Shown here one piece after another: positions 12,466 through 23,824 of a stretch of DNA of 64,000 bases. Under the pieces are notes generated by a model. It worked only from the letters and a program-made list of their open reading frames with translations. It did not search any database and had not been told where the DNA came from. Made by a program: the position numbers and the translations under genes. The stretch spans positions 155,484,532-155,548,531 of the forward strand of contig CAXKWD010000001.1 of assembly GCA_964059195.1 (NCBI GenBank), read 5' to 3'. This stretch comes from Ectobius pallidus. Its lineage: Eukaryota; Arthropoda; Insecta; Blattodea; Ectobiidae. How positions within the stretch are numbered: position 1 is the stretch's first letter; each line of letters opens with the position of its first letter.

Positions 12466-12600
12466 ATTAAAAAGCTAAAAATCTGGTGCATTTCAAGATT
12501 AGAGTTCGCCACCCCACGTCCCAGGGGAAAAAAGACCTCAGATTCGAGTTCCCTGGCCCAGAAGAAAATCCGTATAGTGATTTTCGTGTAAGTCGACGCC
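12466..12600 (-). mobile_element. Fragment of the Helitron-like repeat
   Basis: Reads in the same orientation as the copy at 37716-38525 (shared GCTAAAAATC, GATTAGA, TTCCCTGGCCC order) and inverted relative to 13537-14231, where TCTGGGCCAGGGAACTCGAA occurs. Only the internal part is present. Confidence 0.5.
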
Positions 12601-12719
12601 CTTATTGTATAAGTTAAACCTTCCAGCATCGATTCTGAAATTCAGGTGGCTAGCCTACGGAGCTTCAGAGGGCAGCAAGTCTGTCTATATGGCAGTTAGT
12701 GTTTCGTCGGCCGCTTCAT

Positions 12720-12857
12720 CCTCCCGATAGCTTATCCTCCCGATAGCTTAACTGAGCGTTTACATTCCAGATAGTGTTATCAGGAGATCATATTACGCAA
12801 TTGTTGGATAACTTTCAGATAAGTTCTCTACCTGGCAGATAATATTTTATCGGGAGG
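12720..12857. repeat. Short inverted repeat with tandem left arm
   Basis: CCTCCCGATA occurs at 12720 and again 16 bp later at 12736, and its complement TATCGGGAGG is at 12848-12857. This may be the remnant of a small terminal-inverted-repeat element or of nested copies. No TSD is evident. Confidence 0.35.
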
Positions 12858-13536
12858 TGTTAATACTGGCTCTAAAAATAGCAATCACGATGATGATGTT
12901 ATAATTTGTGTTGTTAGAATTTCTGTCTTGATAATGTAGTTAGGTAGAATTCCGGTGGGATTTATATTAAAAACAAGGTGACATTTGCACAAGTTTTCTC
13001 ATTATATTGTAGGCATTCCCTTGGCAATGCATTTCCCACAACACCATTACTGTTTCTACGTTTTATATAATTTTCGTCAGCAGTGAGGAAGGCTCAGCAT
13101 GAACGCACTCTCTACAATACCCATAAGCACGACATATTAAATTGAGGTTTCTATTTGTTTTAGTGTTTTAGCTAGGGAATTGACGCTGCCATTATAATGC
13201 AATAACTGACTGCCAATCAAAAACTTCAGAGTTCAGCACCGCGGCAAGGAATATTTCCTGCCTACTCCTGTTTGTAGTTTCTTCCGTCCAGACATTTGTA
13301 TCATTCTAAATTTCCCTAAACCAGCCTACGTTTTTTCCATCAATATTCCGTGGTATTTCCCATTCGAGCTATAGGCTATGATTTGCCAACCTCTGTTTTA
13401 TAGCTTCTGTTAACCGAATATCTTAAGCAATGAAAATAAAGCTTCTTGAGTATTCAACGTTAGTGGATTAATAGTTTCCTATCTTTCATTTAAACTATTA
13501 TTAATATTATTTAAAGTGCTATTTAACTATTACCTA
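12858..13536. other. Intergenic
   Basis: No gene or clear repeat is seen. Confidence 0.35.
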
Positions 13537-14231
13537 TCTATATAAAAACGAATGTATGTCTGTTTGCCCTTTATGCACTACTACACCATTCATCCGATTG
13601 CCATGAAACTTTGGGAAGTTGTTGAATACACTCCCGCGAAGGTTTCTGACATAGTACATTTTAATTTTAGCTTTCGTTCGCGAGTTATGAGTGAAAAACG
13701 GGAAGAAAACGTGCAATTTTTTGCGCTCTCGAAGCATCAGTTTTCAGTAATACATTTCAATTGTCAAATCAATTGTAGGTAGCTTTGCCTACTTTTGTCA
13801 CACCTTGGAAATAAAAGCATCGCGATCGCTTGAATGTTTTAAGCCCACGCTTGTAGATTAATTTGTTTACAATGTCAAGGCACGCAGACAACTGAAATTT
13901 TCACCCTAGACGGAAGAAGGATAAATAATATAGACCTATATGGGCAAACATTGTTCGATTTGGACGAAACTCACTATGCAGGGGTTTTCTGGGCCAGGGA
14001 ACTCGAATCTGAAGTTATTTTTTCCCATGCTGCACTTTCTAGTCATGGAATTCACTTCAAAGCCGGATTTATAGCTGTTTCATTAATTAGGCCTATTAAT
14101 CGTTTACTCCTATGAATGTTTCGCGTGCAAAGTCTTAATAAATATAATATTTTAATTGTTTGCTCTTAATTTTCAATATTCCGATTAATTATCGTGGGCG
14201 AAGCCGCGGGGATCTGCTATAAGCTATCTAG
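13537..14231 (+). mobile_element. Helitron-like non-autonomous element, copy 1
   Basis: It begins TCTATATAAAAACGAATGTA, follows an A, and ends ...GGCGAAGCCGCGGGG...CTATCTAG. A 5'-TC, a GC-rich GCCGCGG near the 3' end and a CTRR end fit non-autonomous Helitrons, and this start/end combination is common across arthropod genomes. There is no long coding region. A related copy lies inverted at 37716-38525. The exact 3' boundary is uncertain and other repeat classes with similar ends are possible. Confidence 0.5.
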
Positions 14232-16499
14232 CGTTTTCTGAGGGAATAGTTTGAGTGTGATAAGTCGTTCTTCCTCATTTAAAATTCTAAATACCTATAT
14301 TAAAGACCTAGAGTTTGAAAATCGCAGTGCGTTCTAAGCTAGTTTTATATATTTTCTTAAACAAATATGACTGTTACAGAGATCGCCTGGAATCTGAAAG
14401 CTTGGCGACCGTTAAAATTCGAACCTGCCGTTGGCAGTGAGCATGCGTGGAGTGCTAAAGTCCACAGTGAAAATATAGTCCACGGCTCCACGCGCTTTAG
14501 TTAACCGAATGGATACTAGCGTGATACCGTCAATGTTTTCAACTCAGCACGTTTCGCTTGAATTCGAATTCCCGCCGACTCTGTCTATGACTTGGTCCAT
14601 GCTTTCAGTTTGGGGGCAAGCTCTGTACTGGTATGAAGTTTGGTTAGTGTCACTGAACCTTTAACAATCAGTAATTAGAAGACCCTATAAAAAGATTTCT
14701 ATATCTATTAAAATTTTAAAACTCAATTTAAGATTTGGCTGAACTTAAATAACTGTTTAAGGAATGTGAGAACTTCTATTTAAGATATTAAGACAGAAGC
14801 TTATTTATATATTTATCTTCACTGACGGATCTAATATGATTCATGAATTATGCTACAAAAACAACGATTTAACGCCGTAAAGATGTCTATAAAGTCAAAG
14901 AGTCTCGAAAATGTAATAAACACCAGGCATATACATGCTTTGTTATGTATATTTAATTGCAAGCATCATTAGTTTTAAAATTAACGTACAACTGATGTAA
15001 CAGGGAAAGTGCCAGAATGCTTTTATTTAAACAATTTGCAATTATGATATGCAGAAAATAATTTATTTTTGTTATCGATTTCCTAGTTAAGCTCAAGTTC
15101 GATTCATTAAACAGGGCTTACGGAAGAACAAAGGTATAGTTTGATAAGCAACTTCCAAAGCCGTATATGAACACTGTAAAGTAATGTGTTGTCATGAGAA
15201 TTGATTTGCATTTGATAAATTCTTTCTAATGTATTACCATAAAATAGACAGTAAATTGGATATTACTCCGGTACAGATCAACCGGTTTGGTTCAAAATCA
15301 ATAGACTTCTTCCCAAGGACGTTATAAATTCGAATGCCAAGTTTCTTGAAAATCCGAAAAAGCGTATTTGAGGTATCGCGCGTACAGACACACGGACACA
15401 CATTTTCCCGCCCACCACACAATTTCAGAAAGTACCATTCTGGCACTTAATAATAACAATTTTCCACAGCATGAATTACATGCCGATACTTAGTTTGCAT
15501 CTTGCGAGTGTTGGACAATGATTTAGATTGCAAAAACAGAGCTGGCCACGTACACATGGATGGAAGGGAATGCTGTTTCCTTAACTAGAGCATTATCTGT
15601 GCTGAATGGGGTCATCAGCTGTGGATGTGCACACAATACGGCACATTCTCAGTGACCTCAGGTATGTGACCACTCTAGACACCTGCAGCATTCCTCTCTC
15701 TGCATGCGTGTATCAGCAGGACCAAAGGAACAATGCACATCATTGTAATAACCCTAATTATCACAATAGTAATGACGATAGTGTATAACACTGTGTTTAA
15801 TATTATCAATTATTTCTGTAATCCTAGGAACAGAATAAATATTATACCAGCCGCTCAACCATTATATAATTTGTGATTTGACGCCTAATCCTTTCGGTAT
15901 CTTTACACCATGTTCAGATGAAAGGCCTATTTTTCATGCAGACGATTTATTGCTACCACAGTGAAGTGTTAAATGAAAGTGACGAAAATGACATTGCGTT
16001 TCAGATATGCGTAATGATGATGGTGAATAGGACCACATGTATAAAGTATGGGCACAGTTAATAAAATATATAGAATCCCTGAGATTTAGTGTAATCCTTT
16101 GAGAGCTGAATTTATATAGTTATATAAGTAATCATCAAGTGAAATCATCAGTGGGCTCTATGTTTGAAATCGATGAGGAAAATTTCAGTGGAATAGCTGG
16201 CTTTCATACATAATAAACATAAATACATGGATAAAAATCCTAACAATTTACATAAAGCATTACTCAATTTCTCTTATATACCTGCTTTAAACAGCTGTTC
16301 AAAGAGAACGCATTTATATGTCAGTAGCAGTGAAAAGGTTAAGTTGAAATTGTACATTAATATTTTTGCATTCAATTCAGAGAGTATAAAACATAAGACA
16401 AGTAGAAAATTATTTTCTTCTCTTTCGTAGTTTTACCTCTCCCTCTTATAGGGACCTTTATGCGCCCGCGCCGCGACCTATCGGGAGAGGAATGAACTA
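14232..16499. other. Intergenic with a dispersed repeat fragment
   Basis: About 15270-15450 (minus strand sense) contains TTTTCAAGAAACTTGGCATT followed by a run of GTGTGTCCGTGTGTCTGT, a phrase typical of decayed arthropod transposons. A somewhat GC-richer patch is at 14370-14620. No gene is recognised. Confidence 0.35.
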
Positions 16500-16842
16500 T
16501 GGATCAAACACAGACAAACATACCTTTTTGACCATGGAAGGCATCCCGGATGAGTGATCAGCCCAATGCCGGAGCCACCTCCGAGACAACAGAACACATA
16601 GGACGAGACACACCATTCACACACACACTCACTCCGAACACGGCGAGGATTTGATGAAGATGATAATGACGGCCAGATGATATCCGGGGACCACAATGGC
16701 CTAAAGTTACCTGACATTTGTCTCACAGGTGAGGAAAAACCCCGGGAAAACATCACCCAGGTAGCTTGTCCCTACCAGGAATCGAACCCGGGTTCGCTGC
16801 TTGAGAGGAGCGAACGCATCTCCTGCGCCACAGCGGTAGACA
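16500..16842 (-). repeat. tRNA-derived SINE, family A, copy 2
   Basis: Full counterpart of the copy at 1-333. On the minus strand the head carries a good A box (CTGTGGCGCAGGAGA, 16819-16833) and B box (GGGTTCGATTCC, near 16778-16790), the internal pol III promoter. A body with the shared GATCAGCCCAATGCCGG and GATAATGACGGCCAGATGAT blocks follows. Both copies in this window have the same orientation. The open frame across it is not a gene. Confidence 0.8.
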
Positions 16843-17372
16843 GAAAATTACTTTAAAACTGTAAACCATACAAGGAAGGAAAACTTTACTTAATTGTATA
16901 TATTAGTTTACATTTTGTTCATTTATTTGTTTATATTATGTCAAGAGCATCGTGGATAATGCTAGTCTATAGCATATGATGTAAGCTACCTCTTTGGATT
17001 TGTTGCTCCCTTTCCTTAGTACCCTCATGACAAAATGCAATGCTAACCAAGGCTTTCCGGCTGTTATTGTAGCTTGTTCCCCCCACCCAAGGTAGCTGCT
17101 GACAAAAAAAAAACCTTAATCATATCACCCGACACTAGAACTGACTACACATGTCATTGTTTGATTCAATTATGTTGTTGACTTTCTCGTTCTAGAAGTA
17201 GTAATTTTATGTGGGGTAACTTAGCATGTTTATTTGATCACTATAAAATAGCATGCCTGTATTTTCTGTTCTAAAAACTTCATGTATCGTTTAAATTTCA
17301 CACGCATCAAAGTAACTTCTTCCAGATTTTTAATACAACCCACGCCATTTCTGACATTGACAAAGAATTATA
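16843..17372. other. Intergenic
   Basis: No gene or recognised repeat. Confidence 0.35.
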
Positions 17373-17959
17373 CAGTGGTACCTCGAGATACGAGTGCCCT
17401 AAGATACGAGTTATTTGAGATACGAGCTGTCGAGCGAGGGAAGTTTTGTTTTGAAATACGAGCGACATTTGAGATACGAGGAACGGCCAGCTGCGACGCT
17501 GCACACGGCCCACCAGTTTACTGCGCCTGCGCCTCGTGTGTCTCGCGCATTATCCCACGTATTCCCCCAGTGTGCTTGTTTACCTCGCTGTCGAAGCATC
17601 TTTGCTAAGTTTTTCTTGGGCTTTGCGCTTTTTGTGCATTTACATAATTTATCACATTTCTTTTTATAACCATGGGTCCGAAGAAAGTGTAACAAATATG
17701 TATGTACACTTTATAAAACCAGTTTTTTTTCTTTACATTCTCTTTTATTATGTTTTTATACAATATTTGTCATTTATAAATACATTTTTCTTATTCAAAA
17801 ACACGTAACAAAAACAATTGGGTGTAGCATTTTTGAGGCTGGAACGGATTAATGGGATTTCAATTAATTTCAATGGGGAAAATGGCTTTGAGATACGAGC
17901 AAATTGACATACGAGCAAGGTTACGGAACGAATTAAACTCGTATCTCGAGGTATCACTG
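17373..17959 (+). mobile_element. Tigger/pogo-like MITE retaining the transposase start codon
   Basis: The terminal repeats CAGTGGTACCTCGAGATACG and the inverted CGTATCTCGAGGTATCACTG end the element, which is flanked by TA on both sides (17371-17372, 17960-17961). CAGT...ACCTCG termini and TA duplication are typical of pogo/Tigger elements in the Tc1/mariner superfamily. Near 17670 the sequence ACCATGG opens a reading frame (MGPKKV) that stops after six codons, as expected if an internal deletion removed nearly all the transposase. Sub-terminal copies of GATACGAG recur many times at both ends. Confidence 0.85.
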
Positions 17960-18093
17960 TATTTTAACAATAAATCTTAAATACTTATTACTTATCTTCA
18001 GAATATCGATCTCTTCCTTAAAACAGTGTTGACAGTATGAAGTTTAAATTTCCATGTATGGTATTAAATTGGCAACACTAACCACTGGATGAC

Positions 18094-18405
18094 AATAAAC
18101 TAAACTCCATGGCGCTAAATCCTTTAAGGGGCAAGGCCTACCACCCGACCGCTGCGTCATCTACCATAGGGAGACGGCAGGATTGGGGGCATGTGGTCAG
18201 CAGGCCGACACTCACGGCTGTTAACGGTGGTTCCCATGACCGGAGCCGCTACTTCTCTATCTAGTACCTCCTCAATTTGAATCACAAGGCTGAGTGCACC
18301 CCTACCAGACCTCTCTATCTCAGAAAAATCCGAGGTACCGGGGATCGAACCCGGGCCGACGGATCTGTAGTCAGCAACGCTAACCACACCACACTGGCGG
18401 TCACT
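18094..18405 (-). repeat. tRNA-derived SINE, family B, copy 1
   Basis: On the minus strand the head has an A-box-like TGGTGTGGTTAGCG (18378-18391) and a consensus B box GGGTTCGATCCCCGG (18340-18355). The body is shared with a diverged copy at 57838-58370 (blocks GGCAGGATTGGG, GACCGGAGCCGCTA, GGCTGAGTGCACCCC). It is unrelated to family A. Confidence 0.8.
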
Positions 18406-19286
18406 GGAAGACAAATGGTGCTCTTATTTATCAGGCTCTTGTTTCATCTGTATTACGCATCATAACCTCAAAACATTTAGGCCAGAATACTTTTAGGGAT
18501 ACAAATACTTCCAAAAATACATGAGAATTGCAGCGACAGAACCTGCCAGCGTACTGACTGCTCGTGTTCGTTACCGGATATTCATTAGCAAATTCTCTCA
18601 TAAAAAATTCATGAATATTCAATACCATTCGCAATCCAATGGTAAAAATAAATAGACTGGAAAACATTTGTCATCCGTTGCCTTGACAACAGAATTGAAA
18701 TTGTGATCTTTTGCCTCGCCTGTCAGCTGATGTATTACGCCATTATTGTAAATTTTTAATCACAATATTCATTGTAAGAGAAGAATGGATAGTGAACAAC
18801 AAATGGCAAATACCGTCTACACTAAAGGCATGCTATTACCTATCAATGAATGAAAAAGAAACGAAATGCATGTTAACGCTTCTTTTTAATGAATTTACTT
18901 AAAAACAACGTAATCCAAGCCGTTAAGTACTCTTAAAGGATTTCCAATGCATTATTAACTTAAAGAAAGTAGTAAAATGTTATTTTTGCCATTTATAAAG
19001 AAAAATAAAATGATCAGCGATGGTACAGAACCATCTCGATTCTGGATCCTGACAAAGGCGAATCCATATGTGGCAAAGAACAATGTTGCAGATATCTCTT
19101 AAGAATAATGATAAAATCCTTCCTATGACTTTATGGTTCCATGCGTTTTCCACGCAAAATCCGGAAGTTATAGATTTTTTTAAGGAAAAAACTTATGATT
19201 GGAAAACCAACATAGGGTTGAATAATAAAACTGTCTTTAAAGACAATATAATCATCTTTAAACACCTTGTATGGTAATGGTTATCA
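18406..19286. other. Intergenic
   Basis: Only short frames without recognisable domains, such as 19068-19277. Confidence 0.35.
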
Positions 19287-19737
19287 TTAGGGGGCGGTAT
19301 GACATGTCATATTTTTCCCCTTTGCATTATTTCAGGTTTCCGACTAATTTAAACCCGATTCCAAGCATCTTGGTGAAAACGGAACAGCTTTTATTGTGCA
19401 TATAACTGTATATTTAGGTTATTTTCAACTATTGTAGCATATTTAGCATGAATATGAATATTTAGGTCATATTTTTTGCATATTTGTGTGCATATTAAAG
19501 ATATTTTGAAGTTTCATACCATATTTTGCAATAATAGAATTTGAGAATATACAGATATTTAAAATAATTAACACTATATTTTAATAAAATGTATTGTAAT
19601 GAAACTTAAAAAAATATACACAATGTGTAAGTGGTAAAGTAATTATTTTACATTTTATTCGTCATATTTTAATGTTTTTCAGGTCAAAAATGCATGCATA
19701 TATCCTATTTTTTAGGTCATAGATATCCGCCCCCTAA
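19287..19737. mobile_element. MITE family C, copy 1
   Basis: This AT-rich 451-bp sequence is ended by inverted TTAGGGGGCGG / CCGCCCCCTAA and is closely similar along its length to 20516-20974. Internal GCATATTTAG and GGTCATATTTT motifs repeat several times. It is non-coding. The superfamily is not identified because the flanking duplication is unclear. Confidence 0.7.
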
Positions 19738-20515
19738 TTATAACTAATGGCAGCGCTATGCTCCACCCTGAAATTCTGTACCCACTTTTCAGGTTTTATA
19801 TTCGTCCTGAATATTATTTCTTCTTAGTTAGAATTAGTTTTTTTTATTCATAACTCTAGTGTTACAACGAAGTTCTTTTGTTTTGCTTTTTCTTCTTCAA
19901 ATGTTAGAAATCAGTGGCGGCCATGCCCTTGGTGATTTTAAGCTATAACAGGAAAAATTGAATGCCTAGACAAAAATCTCCTAATAAAAGTTGCTTGTAT
20001 ATGTCCCTCTATACACAAGTAAAATATTTCGGTGTTATTCATTAGCACTCTGAATATCCATCGTGAATAATGAAGTCATGAAACCACAATGTTGGTACAT
20101 GTAGAGAAAGGAAACATACTGTATAAACCCCTGAAAAAATTCCTACAATAATTTAAATTAAGCTAAGTCACGTTAATAAATGATTATTAAGCACTGAAAT
20201 GCTATATGCTATTCATATTCCAATTGGAGAGTTATTTTCTCAAAGCTGTTCGCATAAACTCCACTATACGAAGGGAAGCGCCGTACAGGAGCGAACACTT
20301 CTCCGACACCGGTGTACTGCATGCAGTATCCAGGCTACACAAAGGCGCTAGTCCATAAACTTGCATGGTGAGGTCAACACCTCACTTTGGATTCCAACTC
20401 GGAACGTTGTGATGGTCCCCTATTTCTCACTCTTACGTAGGTCATGGAGGGCCTTACGTCTACTGGAGGTTAAGGATTCCTGAGTTTTAGACAATCGTCC
20501 CATGAAATATTATAA
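19738..20515. other. Intergenic
   Basis: A GC-richer patch at 20260-20440 may be an old SINE, but no A/B boxes are convincing. No gene seen. Confidence 0.3.
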
Positions 20516-20974
20516 CTAGGGGCGGATTTCTATGACATGTCATATTTGTCCCCTTTGCATTATTTCAGGTTTCCGACTAATTTAAACCCGATTCCAAGCA
20601 TCCTGGTGAAAATGGAACTGCTTTTATTGTGCATATAACTCTATATTTAGGAAATTTTCAACTATTGGAGCATATTTAGTATGAATATGCACATTTAGGT
20701 AATTTGTTTTTGCATATTTGTTTGCATATTAAATAAATTTTGAAGTTTCATATCAGATTTTGCATTAAAATGATAATTTTTAAGAATTTACAGATATTTT
20801 AAATAATTAACATTATATTTTAATAAAATGTATTGTAATGAAACTTAAAAAAATAAACACAATGTGTAAGTGGTAAAGTCATATTTTAAATTTTATTGGT
20901 CATATTTTAATGATTTTAGGTCATAAATGCATGCATATATCCTATTGTTTAGGTCATAGAAATCCATTCCCTAG
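20516..20974. mobile_element. MITE family C, copy 2
   Basis: The terminal inverted repeat is CTAGGGGCGGATTTCTATGAC against GTCATAGAAATCCATTCCCTAG, better preserved than in copy 1 and ~21 bp long. The flanks TTATAA and TTATTATAA suggest an AT-rich target. The body aligns with 19287-19737 in the same orientation, with scattered substitutions and small indels. Confidence 0.75.
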
Positions 20975-21860
20975 TTATTATAAATATAAAAAAGATAACA
21001 GGTCTACATGACCTTAACACCTTTCAACAATGATAATAATTTACATAGATTGTCAATAAAAATTCAAGTTAAAATAAAATGATCGAAGTAAATCGATAAG
21101 TAAAATATAGCTCAGTCTGGTAAATATTTAATCTGTCCTTGGATCTAATCCTTCGAAATACAGAGAGCATTTATTTTTTGATGGATAGTTTGTTGCGATG
21201 AGTAGGGGTCTGTAAATATGAATAAGAAGTTCATAGTCACTACAAGATACTGTTTTTAAGCGTTAGCATGTAGGAAGGAAGGAGGAATGTGCGGGTCAAG
21301 CGGCAAAAAGAGGGAGAACTTTAAAGTAGGGTAGAGGATATATGTTAAAATCTTGGTAAAAACATAACCTTATACCTATAATTTTATCTTGTCTGGGTTA
21401 AGTTCTCATGTCAGCATTCATAAATTAAATAACTTAAAAACAACGCTGGTCATAATCTATTACAGGATGACTTGTTTAAAAAGCTGGTAGTAAATTCACT
21501 ATACCAGTGATGGAAGAAGGATTATCTCGTAACTCCTCCAAAATAACTGAATCCCACAGACGTATACACTGTCTATACCCCCCTTTCCGTTTCCTACAGT
21601 TTTCACATATAATAATTATGCATAATATTTCCTGCCTGTCCAAATAGTACATTATATAAAGAGCCTATAATGATATTTCTTAAGATACGAGTATGTTTCT
21701 GAAACGAGCAAAGCTAGTTTCATAATCTTCATACGAACTTCTTAATTACCATTATAGGCAAATTGCATACGATTATTTTACTCGATCATGATTAAATGCT
21801 TAAGTTCTGAGATTTTAGATTCGCTCAAACAAGCGGAGACGGCTGCCCTTCGCAATCAGC
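20975..21860. other. Intergenic
   Basis: No gene or clear repeat. Confidence 0.35.
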
Positions 21861-22192
21861 TGTAGAGTAGGATTACTCTCACAACGTCTCTGGCCTTGAA
21901 GACTAACCCAGCCAGCGAGCTTCTCGTTACGTCTCGATATCAAGATGCGCGGATTCTCTGCGCGTAAGATCAGTGAGCCACTACTGGGCAGAGAGTAAAG
22001 ATCATGCTGCTGTATTAGTTGAGTGGAGGGATAATGCCGCAGAGACAGACAGAGACAGACAACACGTGGAGTGGAATAGCCAATCAGGGTGCAGCTACCT
22101 TCCCTAGGAGGGAGCTCTACGAACGGTGAGACTCGCTCCTAAGGTATATACGTAAAAACCCAGAGACTTTGCGGAGGTAATCCTACTCTACA
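21861..22192. mobile_element. MITE family D
   Basis: A perfect 16-bp terminal inverted repeat, TGTAGAGTAGGATTAC at 21861 and GTAATCCTACTCTACA ending at 22192, bounds a 332-bp GC-richer sequence without coding potential. It lies 1.6 kb upstream of the receptor gene. No TSD was identified with confidence. Confidence 0.65.
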
Positions 22193-23824
22193 CGTAATTC
22201 TTTCCTTCTGCGACAGATGGCAGGTGAGGCGTCCGTCAAATCGAAGTTTTCTTGAAACCAACGGATTTTTACGACACGAAGTGTATTCAGTTTAGTATAA
22301 TACTGAAATTAACATGAATAAAATTTATTTTATTTTAAATTCAGGTTGCTTATTACGCAGTATCATTTGCTGCTTTCAAAGTTTCAAGATCGTTCCGTGT
22401 TCGATAATAACAGATACCACACCTGAGTTATTACCAAAATCTGTACCAAAATAGATATCATTATGATTCAATGACGTCACATTTAATAAGCATATTAAAG
22501 TGTCCGGTAGTCGAACAAGAACTATATTTTGAATCGCTAATTATATTTTAATGTATTTATGCAATATATACTTGTACCTTTCTAAAGGGGCAGATTTTGT
22601 CTGTTAGGCTTGAGAAAGAAAGCAAAATAGAAAACAGCTTTCCCTTCAGATAATGTGTTATCTTATTGAAAATAGCTCTAGCTGAAAAATTTCCACAGGA
22701 AAATGCTTTCGCAAGTTTAATGTGCTTTCATGGCAATATTAAGTTGCGTCACATTATCCACGATTTCACGAATAAATCTAATCAGATTAGCATTAAGTGA
22801 AATGTGCCATACAAAGGAACCTAGGCGTTTAACTTATTTAATCTTGTATTCTATCAGAAGCCATTTATCTCGTGGTTCACATTTCAGACCTACATCCATT
22901 GATCGTGATGTATCTGTCTTCATCTTTCCTGATATTCCTTAGGATATAGAACTGGAAATATCAGTGTAATTTACATCAGCATTAACATTTCCATTTACAT
23001 GGAAGTATAGTAGAACGAAGATATGGATGGTGGATTAAGTCGCTATATATACGGGAGCCATGACAGTAGACAAATTAATATAGAAGAACTGTGAGCCGGG
23101 AGTGTGAACTGAACGCGCAGTTTAGAAACATCTGAAAGCAGTTTTGGTGATATGTGATGGACACTTTGAGTAGGCCTGGTTGAGAAGGTTGGACATAAAG
23201 ATAATACTTCTTTTAAGAGACAGAAGACCTTGATTTGTGTCATAAAGTTTACAACTATTCAAATATTTGATCATCCTTTTCTTAGCAAAGGACTACATTT
23301 CGTTTATCTAATATAGAAATGGAAGCAGGAGATAGCGACGAACGATATTTATGAGCTAATTCAGAATATTGTTTTAAAAACAGAATGAGTTTATTAGAAA
23401 GCGAATAAGAGTGTCAGTGAATAAGTATAATTTGTGAAATATACATATTCAAATAGGTCTACTCGATTACTATATTGGACTAATGAAGAAGGTATTGTAA
23501 AAAGCATTGATTCATTTACTACAGTGATACTCTTCAATAGCTCAAATAGTTCACATATTGGATTTATTCTGTGAAAACCTCCTTTGAAAGTGCATCTAAT
23601 AAAACGTACAGTCTATAATACTGCAAACTTTTTTTTCTGAATGAAGAAAGCCAATGCGTATAAATTCTGAGTTTCAGTACAAACTTAAACATAACTTAGG
23701 TCTATAGCCTATCGTTCTTAACATACGAATTGACATACTTCTGAAAAAATTACAACCCACCAATTACATTACATTTAGAAAAGTAACATTAATTTTGGAA
23801 AATTTGTATGAAAAAAGTGAAACA
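22193..23824. other. Upstream region of the receptor gene
   Basis: No coding region is recognised. A TATATATA sequence at 23044-23051 is a possible promoter element, but at ~775 bp from the start codon the link is unproven. An upstream non-coding exon cannot be excluded. Confidence 0.3.

Noticed and set aside
16775..16842. A functional tRNA gene
   Set aside because: A and B boxes are good, but the sequence is joined to a repeated body and lacks a complete cloverleaf; a SINE explains it.
17282..17808. Overlapping 84-108-aa frames
   Set aside because: They lie in the Tigger-like MITE, overlap in several frames and have no domain.
18340..18395. A second tRNA gene
   Set aside because: Same reasoning: it is the tRNA-like head of SINE family B, which recurs at 57838-58370.
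23795..23824. Ten-codon N-terminal extension of the receptor
   Set aside because: The extension starts at TTG, not ATG. The signal peptide begins exactly at ATG 23825.
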